Source: Allodiplogaster sudhausi (taxonomy: Eukaryota; Nematoda; Chromadorea; Rhabditida; Diplogasteridae). From it: a stretch of DNA of 64,000 bases. The stretch is taken from NCBI GenBank assembly GCA_945643635.1, contig CALZFC010000010.1, positions 2,128,001 to 2,192,000 of the forward strand, written 5' to 3'. The translations under genes were made by a program, and so were the position numbers. The notes beneath the pieces were generated by a model. That model had not been told where the DNA came from, searched no databases, and saw only the letters and a list, made by a program, of their open reading frames with translations. This document shows positions 34,761-44,600 of this stretch, piece by piece (the stretch's first letter is position 1; each line of letters begins with the position of its first letter).

Positions 34761-35547
34761 GGCGGTTTCGGAATCATGGACGAGATGTGCGTGGCGTTCA
34801 CTTACTACTACCCGGCCATCGACTTCGAGGCGTGCAAGAGCGCTGTCAACAATGAGACTCTCCACCGATTCTTCCGGGACAAGTAAGTAGCTGAAATATA
34901 TTGATTAATACTATTATATTAATTATTTGACTGTTTTGAATCTAGTTAAATAAATGTAGGAATTTTCAAGTTTGCAAAACAATTTCGTGGATAAGAAGTC
35001 TCGAATATAACTTTTAAAAAAACAAATAAACTTTTTTTTAGAAAAAAAAATCTTGTTCAACTCTTTAATTTGTAATTTATAGTAAGGTAGTTAAAGTGCT
35101 ATTTTGCAGAGGCGTGAAGACGTCTTCTCTGACGATCGCTGAAAAGTACCTGGCCGTGGAGTGGGACGAGGAGAATGTCCGCGTTCTCGCAGAACTAACT
35201 CTTCGCTGTTTCTCCCCTCAACATGCAGTACATGCGGACAGACGAGGGCACATTCCCGGTAAGTCAAATCTATTTTATATATTAGAAAAATTATTTTAAG
35301 TGAGATAATAATTTCGATGACGTGAAATTTTGTGTTTAAAAAGGAAACATAAAAAAGCAGTAATAAATTTATTATACAGGGCAATCCGACAAACTGGACC
35401 AAGATCGAGATGCCTCAACTGAAGTTCGGTGCTGGCAAAAGTGAGAGACTCGCTTCGAATGCCCCGCACTTAATGACTAAGGCACTTATGCCGGTGCTTC
35501 TTGCTGCTTTGTACCTTCGTCGTATCACCAAGGCTTCTGTATTTTGA
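34761..35547 (+). pseudogene. Dopamine/tyramine beta-hydroxylase-like 3' exons
   Basis: Exons lie at 34,761-34,882, 35,110-35,258 and 35,380-35,547. The first reads GGFGIMDEMCVAFTYYYP and FEACKSAV, the conserved block near the end of the copper type II monooxygenase domain. The second continues TSSLTIAEKYLAVEWDEEN. The 4-bp tandem repeat AACTAACT (35,193-35,200) breaks the frame just where AELFAVSPLNMQ should follow. The last exon reads NPTNWTKIEMPQLKFG and ends with a hydrophobic ALMPVLLAALYL. The enzyme family hydroxylates dopamine or tyramine. Upstream exons with the copper ligands are missing, so this is a fragment. Confidence 0.85.
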
Positions 35548-35904
35548 ACGGTTTTATTTTTTATTTAATAATAATGATTGGCAGTTCTTTTAATTTGTTG
35601 ACACAGATATCTTTCTGTCATTTCTCCCCATGCTTATGTTAGACAGTTCTTTTTTTCTCAAGTAATTCAGTATTACTCCAGACATGTTGTTGTTTATTAA
35701 GCAAATTGTTGAATTACCTGTTATCTGATCTGTTTGAGTAATTTTGTTTGTTTATTACACGTGCCCTTTCAATCTTATACGTGGTAATTAAAAAAATTTT
35801 GATGTTTTCTATTCAGGTCGAAACAGCATAGTACAAGGAAAAAGAGGCTCAGATGGGTGATGATAATAAAGTAGGTATACCTTTCCCTGGAATGGTCATA
35901 GACT

Positions 35905-36050
35905 CACAGAGAGAGAGAGAGAGAGACAGAAAGAAAGAGAGACAAAGAGAGACAGATATACGGACATAAAGAGAGACAGAGAGAGAGAGAGGCACAGAGA
36001 CAGAGAGAGAGATAGAGACAGAGAGAGAGAGAGAGAGAGAGAAAGTGAGA
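35905..36050. repeat. GA microsatellite
   Basis: GA-rich run with GACA variants. No gene was seen between the end of the hydroxylase fragment (35,547) and this tract apart from AT-rich sequence. Confidence 0.9.
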
Positions 36051-36138
36051 GTGGCCCGCATGCAAGTCACTCACACTTGACGTACATGAATTCGAATATT
36101 CCAATATTCGTATGGTCGAATATTCGAATAATCTAAAG

Positions 36139-36640
36139 TGCGGATAGAACGAACTTATGTCTGGCAAGTTCGCTTTCCGCCTGAAAGTTCGTTTCTGTCG
36201 TTTTTAAAGTACGTTCTCTGCGTACTTAAAAACGAACTTTCCCTCCAGCCGGGCAAAGTATTATACTTTCTGCGCTGTGTGCGACCAGGGATCGCTCCCT
36301 GGCATGCCGCTCTTCCGCCGATTCCCCGGCCATACCGGCACCAACAGGCACAGAGGAGGCATGGATAGACGGAGACGGAGAGGACAGAGACACATTGTTA
36401 GCATACTGTTTGGACAAGAGTTCAACCGTGTTAGCGAGTAGGACAATCAGAGAGGAAATGGACTGCCATGCGACAGAGTTTATACCCGCAGGAGGCGATC
36501 CTGTGGCGAGAGCGATCGCGTCAACGACAATCTTGTCGAGTCCACTTCTTTCGAGGGGGACGAGTTTGGGGCATTTGTACGTGCACGTTTCAGATTTGGA
36601 GTCATTTTGGGGAGCAAAATGGATCACAGCCGCACTCTAC
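36139..36640 (-). mobile_element. LINE 5' portion with ORF1 N-terminus
   Basis: The minus-strand frame 36,627-36,240 begins MIHFAPQNDSKS and reads CTYKCPKLVPLERSGLDKI, VDAIALATGSPPAGI, AWQSISSLIVLLANTVELL, ending near GGKVRF. It looks like the N-terminal part of a nematode CR1-type ORF1. It has the same orientation as the LINE at 19.9-23.6 kb. The break sequence AAAACGAACTTT (36,230-36,241) also occurs at the broken end of that LINE (23,552-23,563). I infer these are two parts of one element. Confidence 0.5.
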
Positions 36641-36711
36641 GTGAAGAGAGAGGGCAAGTGAAGAGAGAGGGCAAGTGAAGAGAGAGGGCAAGTGAAGAGA
36701 GAGGGCAAGTG
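36641..36711 (+). repeat. 17-bp tandem repeat
   Basis: Four exact units of GTGAAGAGAGAGGGCAA, 36,641-36,708, then GTG. They lie just before the acceptor of the exon at 36,721, at or near the right edge of the composite insertion. Confidence 0.95.
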
Positions 36712-37079
36712 TAATTGCAGGTTGAGCCCTTCGACAGCTCGGATCCGATTTTCGAGTGTTTCTGCAAGAGCGAAGTCGGCCGCGCCTGCAACGCACTGGA
36801 GGAGGTACAAACAGACTTCTGTGACAACACTTTTACTGGTTTGACAAATTTATTTTTAAAACATTTCTTGTTTTAGGCGATGAATTCTAAGCGAAAGGCG
36901 AATTGGGTGAGCGAGGGCATCAAGATGTTGTTCGAAGTTCTGAAGGAAGAGGCAGTCGAGATGTATAAAAAGGCGCAAACTGCGCCTACAGCCGATCAGA
37001 TTGTGCAAATCATTAAAAAAATTGCTTAAGCATTTTAATTTGGAAATCCATTTTTTTTCCAAAACGAATAGAAAGTGAA

Positions 37080-37640
37080 GATGAAATGTTCAGAAGACTT
37101 CCGGCTATTGCAACGCGTTCTTCCTCGGTAGCCCTGCCCGAATGGTGCTTCTCCTTCTGGCTGGCCCCGCCTTCTCCCTTCCTTTCCCTTCGAATAGGCT
37201 GTCTCAAACAGTCGATATAGTATGTTGTGTGTTTTGTCCTGTTGATTTGACGCATTGGCTAGTCGGCGCAGTTAATATGAGGTAGAGAGAGAGAGGAGAA
37301 GAAGAGACATTCAAGGGGTGGCAGTTGTAAGAGTCAAGTTGAATGGGTGTCTCTAACTTCAGGAGATGTGAAGAACGAGTGAGTCGCCTGAATGTCGAAT
37401 CCAACAAGGGAGAGAGGGGGGCGGTGTCTGTCCTCACCGGGTTTGCTCTGTTCGGCTTCATCCCCAGCCATTACATCCCACCTTACGCGAGAGCGGTCAC
37501 TCGCTCTATATAAATCTTGCGCGTTGTATGTATCAGTAGTTCAATATCAATATTCGTAGGAATAGGCAACACCGAAAAAAAAACATTATTCGTACCAATC
37601 AAATATGTATGTACGATGACAGATAGACTGTCTTAAAGGA
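37080..37640 (+). repeat. Dispersed module R, copy 3
   Basis: It contains GAAATGTTCAGAAGACTTCC, one unit with ATGGTGCTTCTCCTTCTGG (MVLLLLAGPAFSLPFP), the GTCGATA segment and GCGGTCACTCGCT followed by TATATAAATC. It is collinear with copy 2 and inverted relative to 51.84-52.45 kb. It directly follows the 3' end of the multi-module gene. Confidence 0.65.
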
Positions 37641-38110
37641 CTTCTCCTACAAATGTTCGTGCATGTTAGAAGAAATTCCCCCCCCCCCCCGCCTCGTTTT
37701 TTTTTCCTCCATTATCTCGACCTTTACTATGTGATAATAAAGAAAGTGCTGTTCGTTGAGCGAGCATGCAAGAGAATAGCGCGTATGTATAAAAAAGTGA
37801 ACTTAAGGCGCGCATTAATATTCTGCATACTAGATATAGCTAACATTTAAAAAAAACTACATATGTATATTGGCGACGATATAACTATATTTTAATGATT
37901 GTGAAAATCTATTTACAAAAAATAGAATAAGTGAACTGTTGATGCTCTTTGGTACAGGGATCTCGACGAGGTTCAGAAGGGCAGACGATCGCTTCAAGAA
38001 CATTCCGTTGATGCCCTTGAATGTTATTTGTTTGTACTTTCATTTGCTCCTTGGGGAACCGTATATAAAAGCAGAATGATCAGATCAATTTCATCTTTCT
38101 CAACTCACTC
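37640..38110. other. Leader of the 38.15-kb exon
   Basis: The interval 37,650-37,760 (with a run of ten or more C) and 37,960-38,070 are inverted copies of 50,740-50,900 and 50,330-50,440. TATATAAAAG at 38,062-38,071 is a plausible TATA box about 80 bp before the ATG at 38,150. Confidence 0.55.
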
Positions 38111-38149
38111 GAGGGACGAAGGGCCGGCGGACGAGCGGGCGCCTGCGAG

Positions 38150-38284
38150 ATGGCCTACAAACCTCCTGATAAGAAGAGCGACTTTAGCAAAAAAATGGAT
38201 GAAGACTGGGAAAAGAGGAAGGAACTTCACAAGAATATCGAGGAGTGGAGGAGCGACTTTGGCAAAGACTTCAAAAAAGACGAG
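38150..38284 (+). pseudogene. Charged N-terminal exon, partner exon lost
   Basis: It encodes 45 residues, starting MAYKPPDKKSDFSKKMDED and ending RSDFGKDFKKDE at a GTGTTT donor. It is homologous to exon 1 of the membrane protein gene at 49.6-50.25 kb (minus), including the 5' leader with GGCGGACGAGCGGGCGCCTG. The second, transmembrane exon is absent: within 60 bp of the donor the sequence switches to the promoter-like block that precedes the 38,761 gene. It may therefore be a truncated copy. Confidence 0.55.
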
Positions 38285-38344
38285 GTGTTTATATATTTTA
38301 TTCTTTACTTTTTCATTGCAAATTGTATATTTTGAACCAACCCA

Positions 38345-38600
38345 CACAAAAATGTTTTAAGCTCAAAAAGCGGCTGATTTGTTCAATTTCTCATCATTAT
38401 TCCAATTGTTCTCCTGAAGGGATCATTGGAACCCGTCTTACTACTGAGGTTATTTTTCCATTCCCGGTTACCTTCACCTTTCATTTCCCTTCTTCAACTT
38501 CCCTTCTTCCCCATCCAATTTCCCTCTCATCCATTTCTCATTCACTTTCCCCCTCGCTCTCAATTAGCTCTTTTCAATCTTCCTTCCTTTCATTTTCCCT
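38345..38600 (+). promoter_or_regulatory. Family promoter/leader module, degenerate copy
   Basis: It contains GCGGCTGATTTGTTCAATTT, TCATCATTATTCCAATTGTTC and CTTACTACTGAGG, matching sequence just downstream of TATA in the other copies. The TATA position reads CTCAAAAAGCGG, so the TATA box is lost or replaced. C/T-rich leader follows to about 38,640. Confidence 0.55.
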
Positions 38601-38760
38601 CTCTTCTGTCATTTATCTATTTTTAAAACATACTTCCTCTTGTTCTTGCCCTCCAAGCTACAACTAGACTGTCATCTTTTCTTCTGTCTTTCCTTCACTC
38701 CTGAGCTTTCCTGTCCTATCATGAGTGTTCCGAAGTTTACTTTCTCTATGTCTTGCAGAA

Positions 38761-39792
38761 ATGCGTCTCCTCTTCCCGTTCCTGGGGCAGTTTGACCGCC
38801 GGCTCGCGAAGATTGCTAGGGGTGAGTTTTTTCTTCATTATTTCATGCATATAATCAATAGATACAATAATAAAGAGAATTAAAAGTTATGAAAGAAATA
38901 AAAACCATATGAATGTATTGAATCACATTCCCATCGAAACTCCTTCCAACGGCTACGTCGGCCACGAGTTCACTTTCCCCGATCTCGAGGACAACAGACC
39001 TGCCATGTCCCTGATGCCATTCAACAATTCGAAAGCAATCCCCGTCTACTGCAAACGCGGTGATACTGCGTGTTCGATGGTATGTAGGTATATAATATAT
39101 AGTAATAGCTATTAACCTGCGGATCATAGAAAAGGAGACCTACGCATTCGGTTGCAAACAAAATTTCAGGCAAAATATACGAACAGGAAGCCCGGACTTC
39201 CTGTCAAAAACATCTTTCTTGCAAAAGGGTGCCTTCAGAAATGTGATGACTTCAACGAGCAATGGAAGGTCGTTACTTCCATCTCTCTTTTTCTATCAAT
39301 CTCTCTGTCCCTGTCTCTCTCTCTCGCTCTCTTTCTCACAAGAAGCTCCTATTCTTGTGTCAGCATTTTTTTTTTGGTTGCAATTGCTTTCGGATCGAAG
39401 AATTTCTAATCAGCTCCTGTTTCTAGATCGGCACTCGCATCATTATCGACCCTCAAGTGGATACTCGCGACCGTAACCGCGATGATGAGGAAACTCTCGA
39501 AGCTATCAATAAGGGCCGTATCCGCCACTATAAGGAATTTCATTCCATAGTGGTCTCCCATCACTCGGAAAAGATGGACGTCAACGTTATCGACGTCGAC
39601 TGCTGCGCGGGCAGCCTCTGTAACAACAAAGGAACTCTGAACGAAGCTACAGACTCGGACAGCGACCACGCTAAGGAATCGAAGAAAGCCAACCGGAAAG
39701 AGTCCAGCAAGGACGAGACGAACGGCTCGAACAAGACTGGCTCGGGCCTTGCACTTCTCGCTCTCCTTCTCCTCTTGCCCTCTCACCACTGA
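38761..39792 (+). CDS. GPI-anchored Ly6/three-finger-like protein
   Basis: Four exons join in frame: 38,761-38,821, 38,862-39,079, 39,170-39,268 and 39,427-39,792, giving 247 residues. Cysteines follow a Ly6/uPAR pattern: VYCKRGDTAC, KGCLQKCDD, then the hallmark CCAGSLCN. An acidic and Lys/Ser-rich linker leads to a hydrophobic tail, GSGLALLALLLLLP, fitting a GPI attachment signal. The first exon (MRLLFPFLGQFDRRLAKIAR) descends from the family's signal-peptide exon but is no longer hydrophobic; the same altered exon occurs at 48,548-48,489 (minus). A short second intron boundary (acceptor CAATAG at 38,861) is inferred from frame. AATAAA lies at 39,916. It is probably a cell-surface protein if another leader is used. 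Confidence 0.75.
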
Positions 39793-39799
39793 GACCCAT

Positions 39800-40187
39800 C
39801 TCTGTACTTCAACAAGTGGTCTCCCTCTCCCTCCCACGGCTTCAAGGATATAAAAAATGCATTTGTGTTTAATACCGATATTCAGATGACCAACAAATGT
39901 ACCGCTGAAAATGAAAATAAACAATGTAAACCTTTATACTTTAATTATAAATGGGAAGCAATTTTTGCTTGGCTGAATAGTCTCAAACAGTGGTTAAGTG
40001 AGCCTCTCCTCATGTCTCCAATATGACCTGCACCAGATCCAGATGTTTTATTTCGAGTGTTAAAACGTAGTCAGGCATGCCACAGGGCCCGATTAACAAG
40101 GTCAAATGGTAAAACTTTTTTTTTCAAAAAATATACTTACGTCAACTGTTAAAAGAATGGATAATTTCTAAATTGATGTATCTCACT
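39800..40187. other. 3' UTR and gap
   Basis: 3' sequence of the Ly6-like gene with AATAAA at 39,916-39,921, then AT-rich DNA up to the hAT target site ATCTCACT (40,180-40,187). Confidence 0.6.
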
Positions 40188-43100
40188 CAGGGATGATCAA
40201 AGCGGGCCGAGCCCGGGCCGGGCCCGGGCCGGGCCCTAGGCCCGGCCCGGCCCGTTGCTAATTTGGCGGGCCCGGGCCCGGCCCGGGCCCATATCTGGAA
40301 ATACGGGCCCGGCCCGGCCCGGCCCGTTTACCCTACAGGCCCGGCCCGGCCCGGCCCGCTTACCCCATAGGCCCGGCCCGGCCCGGCCCGCGTTTAAAAA
40401 CTTAGGCCCGGGCCGGGCCCGGGCCCGGCCCGGGCTCAGCCCGGGCCCTGAACATGATGATGCAAGAAGCAATTAGAGCCCCAAAAAATACGCCACACAC
40501 CCTTTTCGTTGTTGTTTTTCCTATTGTTTTGTTTTAAAACATTATATTTAGTCATGGATGAGCCCGACGTAGAATTAGTCCAGCTCAGCGACAGACCATC
40601 GACTTGGCAACCACCGCAGAAACCGGCCAGCGAGCTTACAAAAGAAGACTTGGACCAAATTGCCGCGTTCGAGGCATCTTTGTTAGTGTACAAAGAGAAA
40701 ACTCGCGGCTTAGTGGATGTTTACTACCGCGACGCGGACGATGCTCCGCATATGAAGACGACGTTTCGCGCGTGCATTCGTTGCACTCCTCCCGTTTTTT
40801 TCAAGTCCACGGCGGGAGGACACATCTCGTGAGTTTTTGCATGACCTGTTTAGCTTTTCAGTATGCTCTCTATTTAGCCGCCACAACAAGCGAGTACACG
40901 AGGGAGAAGGGTCGTCTTCCAGCCAGCCTTCTATCAAGAAGCATTTTGTGCCTTGCTTGGGACCCGAAGGAAAAAGAAGTCTGACTCACTCACTAGGCCG
41001 TTATGCTATCAATAGCGGTTCCTCATTCAACTCTTTGGCATCGGCAGATTTTGCTGAGCTTTACAAGTCGATTGTTCAGCTCCCGTGCGTTTATCATTTT
41101 TCAATAATTTCAGTCAGTTTTGTTTTAATTCTTCCAGGATGGCTACCGGAGTATCAGATGAGTTGCCATCTCGGCATACCATTGCTAGGTCAGCACAATC
41201 GATCTCAGCAGATGTGATGAAGGGTCTCACGGTTGAGGTGAGAAATGTGTTGATATGAATGTATATGAACTCCATTATTCAGGTACAAGAGGCCTATTCG
41301 TCATCACGATTCATCGCTATCAGTTGCGACTACGGCGAGAGAGGCGGTCGATCATACGCGTCGGTAGTTGTCCATTTCCTGAAGAATGGAGCCTGTGTCG
41401 CGCGGACTCTGGGCTTCTTAGCGGCAGGAGATGAGTCGAAAACAGCTGAATACGTTAGTTTTTGTTATCGCGAATATAAATTTCGCAGACTATTCGCAGA
41501 CTATTAATTCACTGCAGATCTTCTCACAGTTGCAAGATGCGTGTAGGCCACATGGTTTGCATTCTCAGCTGGGAAAAAGATTCGTATTTGTTTCGGATGC
41601 TGGAGCAAATGTTCTGAAGACGGGAAGGGACTTCTTCCCCATGAGTATGTTTAGTATGTATTTGCATTTATTTTAACAATCGTTCGTTGTGCAGATGTTG
41701 CCTGCGCTGCCCACCGCCTTAACACATGGGCAAAGAGAGGCTTCTTTCCATATGCTGGCGCAGCCAAGGAACACTCAGAAGTAGCTAAAACTGCGGTGAA
41801 GATTCAGAAGGCTGCATCCACTGTAGCAAACTATATGCGCTCTCGCAAAGCTGTTAGTTATTTTAGCTGTATTACCTTCTTTGATATTGCTAACACCTTT
41901 GTTAAGGAGTTTTCTGGATATCGCATGCCGCGTGCATACGTGTCCACCAGATGGCTCTCAGCAGCACACACAATGCACGATGTTAGCGATTGTCTGGACA
42001 ACCTCGTTGACGCACTCGACTCCACCGACACAACAAGTTTTGCTGTTCGTTATAATCCTATTTTCTAGTTTTATTCATCGGAACCAGCCATCTATTTTGC
42101 TACTTGAGGAAGCTGTCCGCTTCCTTGACGGCAAGAGAGAGGAGCTGATGTCGTTCATCAAGCTGATGTCTCTTTTTGAGACACCAATCAAGAAGTTGCA
42201 GGTTGCTTAAGCTTTTATGCGTGCTTATAATTAATTATTGGTCATCACTTCTTGTAGTCTAACGACTGTACAATTGGCCTGGTGGTCCCGTACGTGCTCG
42301 GAATAAAAGAAGGACTGGAGAAAGCAGCGGAATCTGGGACCGCCATTGAAAAGGCCTTTTCTGAGTCACTGCTCTCTGCATTCAATGAAATCGAGAAGGA
42401 TTTCTTCTCCCCACTTCATTGTGCAGCCTCTCTTCTAGACACGCGCGCATCACGCATGCGTTCACACTTCAGCAAGAACAATCGTTTTCTTACTAAGGTT
42501 TATTTCAAATCTAAATCCTGGCATTTTAATTAAAACAATTATTTTTCAGTGCAAAGATGACATTGAAGAGATTGACTCTTCCTTCGTCCACACTACGTCA
42601 TCTAGAAGTTCGTCGCAGGCTGTGGCTGTGGATGCGGATGCAACGGATTCTCTTCTCATGGGTGATGATGACGCAGAGATTCGATCTCTGCGAGATGAGA
42701 TTGACGAATTTTACCTCACCCGACCATCCTTCCCAAATCCACTTGAGTATTGGACAAATAAGCAGGCCAGCATGCCTTCCCTTAGTCCCTTGGCTCTTTC
42801 CATTCTTTCTGTGCCGGCCACTAGTGCGCAGACGGAGCGCTCCTTTTCGAGGTTGCACCACCTTGTCAGTGACTATAGACACCGCCTCTCAGACTCCAGT
42901 ATTCAAGCCCTCATCACCGCTTCCATGAATCGCACTGTAGTTGTTGGAGTAGATGAGGAAGACGATGATACTGACAACTCGTAATAAATCGCTAGTCGTA
43001 TTTCAGCATTAGAATCCTGTCTGTCTCTCTTCCCTTTTCTGCAGCTCATTATATTGACGAGTTGCTTGTTGGCTAACATATTTTTCCAGTTGTTGATTTC

Positions 43101-43498
43101 ATTGACTACTCGTATCTCAATTGCTACTTGCATTTCAGAATTACAGTCTTTATCTGTCTTTAAGCCGATAAAAATAACGTGTTAAAATAAGATTCCAAGC
43201 GAACGAGAATTTTCTGCTTTTTCTCCAGCTCAAGAAAGCAGGCCCGGGCCGGGCCCGGGCCCGGCCCGGCCCGGCCCGCAAGTATGCAGGGCCCGGCCCG
43301 GCCCGGCCCGCAAAGAACTTTATGGGCCCGGGCCCGGCCCGCCTTCATATTTTTACCCTCGGCCCGGCCCGGGCCGGGCCCGCAATTTGAAGGGCCCGGC
43401 CCGGCCCGGCCCGTAAGGATAGTGGGCCCGGCCCGGCCCGGCCCGCAAGGAAGGCGGGCCGGGCCGGGCCGGCCCGGGCCTGGTTTTGACCATCCCTG
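40188..43498 (+). mobile_element. hAT element 2, near-complete
   Basis: Ends CAGGGATGATCAAA and, inverted, TTTTGACCATCCCTG. An exact 8-bp duplication ATCTCACT lies at 40,180-40,187 and 43,499-43,506. Length is 3,311 bp with a transposase gene. Subterminal arrays (40,200-40,450 and 43,230-43,490) alternate GGCCCGGCCC runs with 15-20 bp AT spacers, likely transposase-binding modules. Intact ends, exact duplication and mostly open exons suggest recent activity. Confidence 0.96.
40554..42984 (+). CDS. hAT transposase
   Basis: Multi-exon gene. Exon 1 (40,554-40,828) starts MDEPDVELVQLSDRPS and holds RACIRC. Exon 2 (40,878-41,084) adds RHNKRVHEG, completing a C2H2-type BED-like finger across the intron. 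Later exons give RFIAISCDYGERGGRSYAS, FVFVSDAGANVLK (catalytic-Asp-like), VACAAHRLNTWAK, STRWLSAAHTMHD, FFSPLHCAASLLDTR and NPLEYWTNKQASMPSLSPL. The protein ends with the dimerisation block SVPATSAQTERSFSRLHHL and TAA. It would excise and insert the element. Introns are short with standard borders. I found no internal stop in the exons read, but every junction was not proved. Confidence 0.92.
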
Positions 43499-43506
43499 AT
43501 CTCACT

Positions 43507-44600
43507 TCAAACTCAATAGTTTTCAATTTTCTTTTTTTTTGGCATCATCGTTGAATTCTAAACAAAGTTCTTTAGTCGACTTTTGAAGAATATTTCATTT
43601 TCATATTTAAAAATTATTTTGTTTATTTGAATTCGACAGTTAATTACTCAAAACATTTTGGGTGCAATATCTCAAAATGGAGAGCATTAAAAATTCTATA
43701 ACACATCTTCTTTTAGTTTAGTCTGGATGTCCCCTAAGATTTAAAAAAAATGGGCTCAAATAAGGGCACCTTGGAGATGAACGATTAAAGGAATGTGTGA
43801 AGAAGAGTTTAAATTCTTGTTGTAACATAAAGTGAACCATTTCATTCGATTCCTTTTCATAAATAGTGGACAATTATAGTACGATGTCCTTCTTGGACAT
43901 CGTACCACTATTTTGTAATAAGGTGCGCATATATTTACATAGATATCTTCTATAAACATTACATTTTTGAGATAGTGTTTCTTTAGAACTTTCTAATTCA
44001 AAAATTAAAATAAACACGGTAGTTCTACTCTCATTTACTTCTATTAACATAACATTAGTGAGATTATGTTTCCTTAGAATTTCTCAATGTTGCACTTTTA
44101 GAAAAAAAGAGAAAACGAACACGGTAGTGGTCCTTTCGCAATATCTTAATGCAGTGAAGAGTGATGGCAGGGGGGATGAAGAGGGAAAGAATGAGAGAAA
44201 GAGCGAGGGAGAAAGTGAGAAAGAGAGAGAAAGAAAGGGAGTGAGAGAGGAGACCAGCAGTAACCCATGTCAGTGGCGTTATTGTTATGATCAACTCGTC
44301 CCACCTTGCCTTTACCTTTAAAATCGCCAAGATGAATAGCTTTTAGAAATACTTCGACAACCTTCTTTATAAGTTTTTTTGCCCTTTGGCCTTGCTGTGA
44401 GATGTATGCAAAATTTTAACGTGTAAATTGAAACGAATCTTTCCCATCTCCACATTTTACAGTTCATGTAAATTGAAACGAATTTATACCACATCTTTTA
44501 CAATTCATCTTTCTCTGTTTCCACTATGAACTTTCTAATTTTTATTTGATTAAATAAAGTGTAAGACACAGAACACAATATAAATGCCTAATGGGCTTTA
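43507..44600. other. AT-rich spacer with a hairpin and a short tandem duplication
   Basis: A hairpin lies at 43,861-43,913 (inner stem GTACGATGTCC, 5-nt loop; outer AAATAGTGG/CACTATTT). Two similar stretches of about 100 bp (43,955-44,030 and 44,050-44,130), both ending CACGGTAGT, form a tandem duplication. GA-rich sequence lies at 44,165-44,255. No gene was seen. Confidence 0.6.

Larger units (their letters stand above)
19830..36720. mobile_element. Composite 16.9-kb insertion inside an intron
   Basis: In the other B modules this intron, between the exon ending DHCRK and the exon beginning VEPF, is roughly 55-110 bp. Here the DHCRK exon ends at 19,829 and the next VEPF exon starts at 36,721. 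Both flanking exons are intact and in phase, so the intervening DNA was added. Its contents are listed separately: LINE parts at both ends, ubiquitin/RPS27, hAT, an exon-like array, a transposase-like gene and gene fragments. The exact edges of the insertion are not resolved. Confidence 0.75.
16745..37029 (+). pseudogene. Multi-module eight-cysteine (ET-like) secreted protein, split by a 16.9-kb insertion
   Basis: Exon 1 (16,745-16,822) is a signal peptide. A-module exons lie at 16,969-17,172, 17,253/17,257-17,313 and 17,451-17,532. Four B modules follow as exon triplets of 165+84+114 nt, all phase 0: 17,613-17,777, 17,879-17,962, 18,064-18,200; 18,349-18,504, 18,560-18,643, 18,819-18,932; 19,035-19,196, 19,306-19,389, 19,462-19,575; 19,665-19,829, 36,721-36,804, 36,877-37,029. 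Each B module has up to eight cysteines, for example HRCLKGAAP, FCHSQISYDPA, FGCVEKLPDE, DHCRK, FECFCP and CNNLNE, then NWYR and a Thr-rich tail. Defects are frameshifts in the exons at 17,451 and 18,064, and TAG at 19,125-19,127 in module 3. The module 2 exon at 18,349 lacks one expected cysteine. The last exon ends normally (VQIIKKIA, TAA). It may be one gene or several fused fragments. Confidence 0.65.

Noticed and set aside
37653..37850. Small frame with a polyproline run at 37.68 kb
   Set aside because: It comes from a poly-C run inside a non-coding leader that is mirrored at 50.8 kb with different frame.
40236..40476. GPGRAGPG-type frames at both ends of hAT element 2 (also 43,160-43,499)
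   Set aside because: Translations of the subterminal GGCCCGG repeats, present on both strands; not a collagen-like protein.
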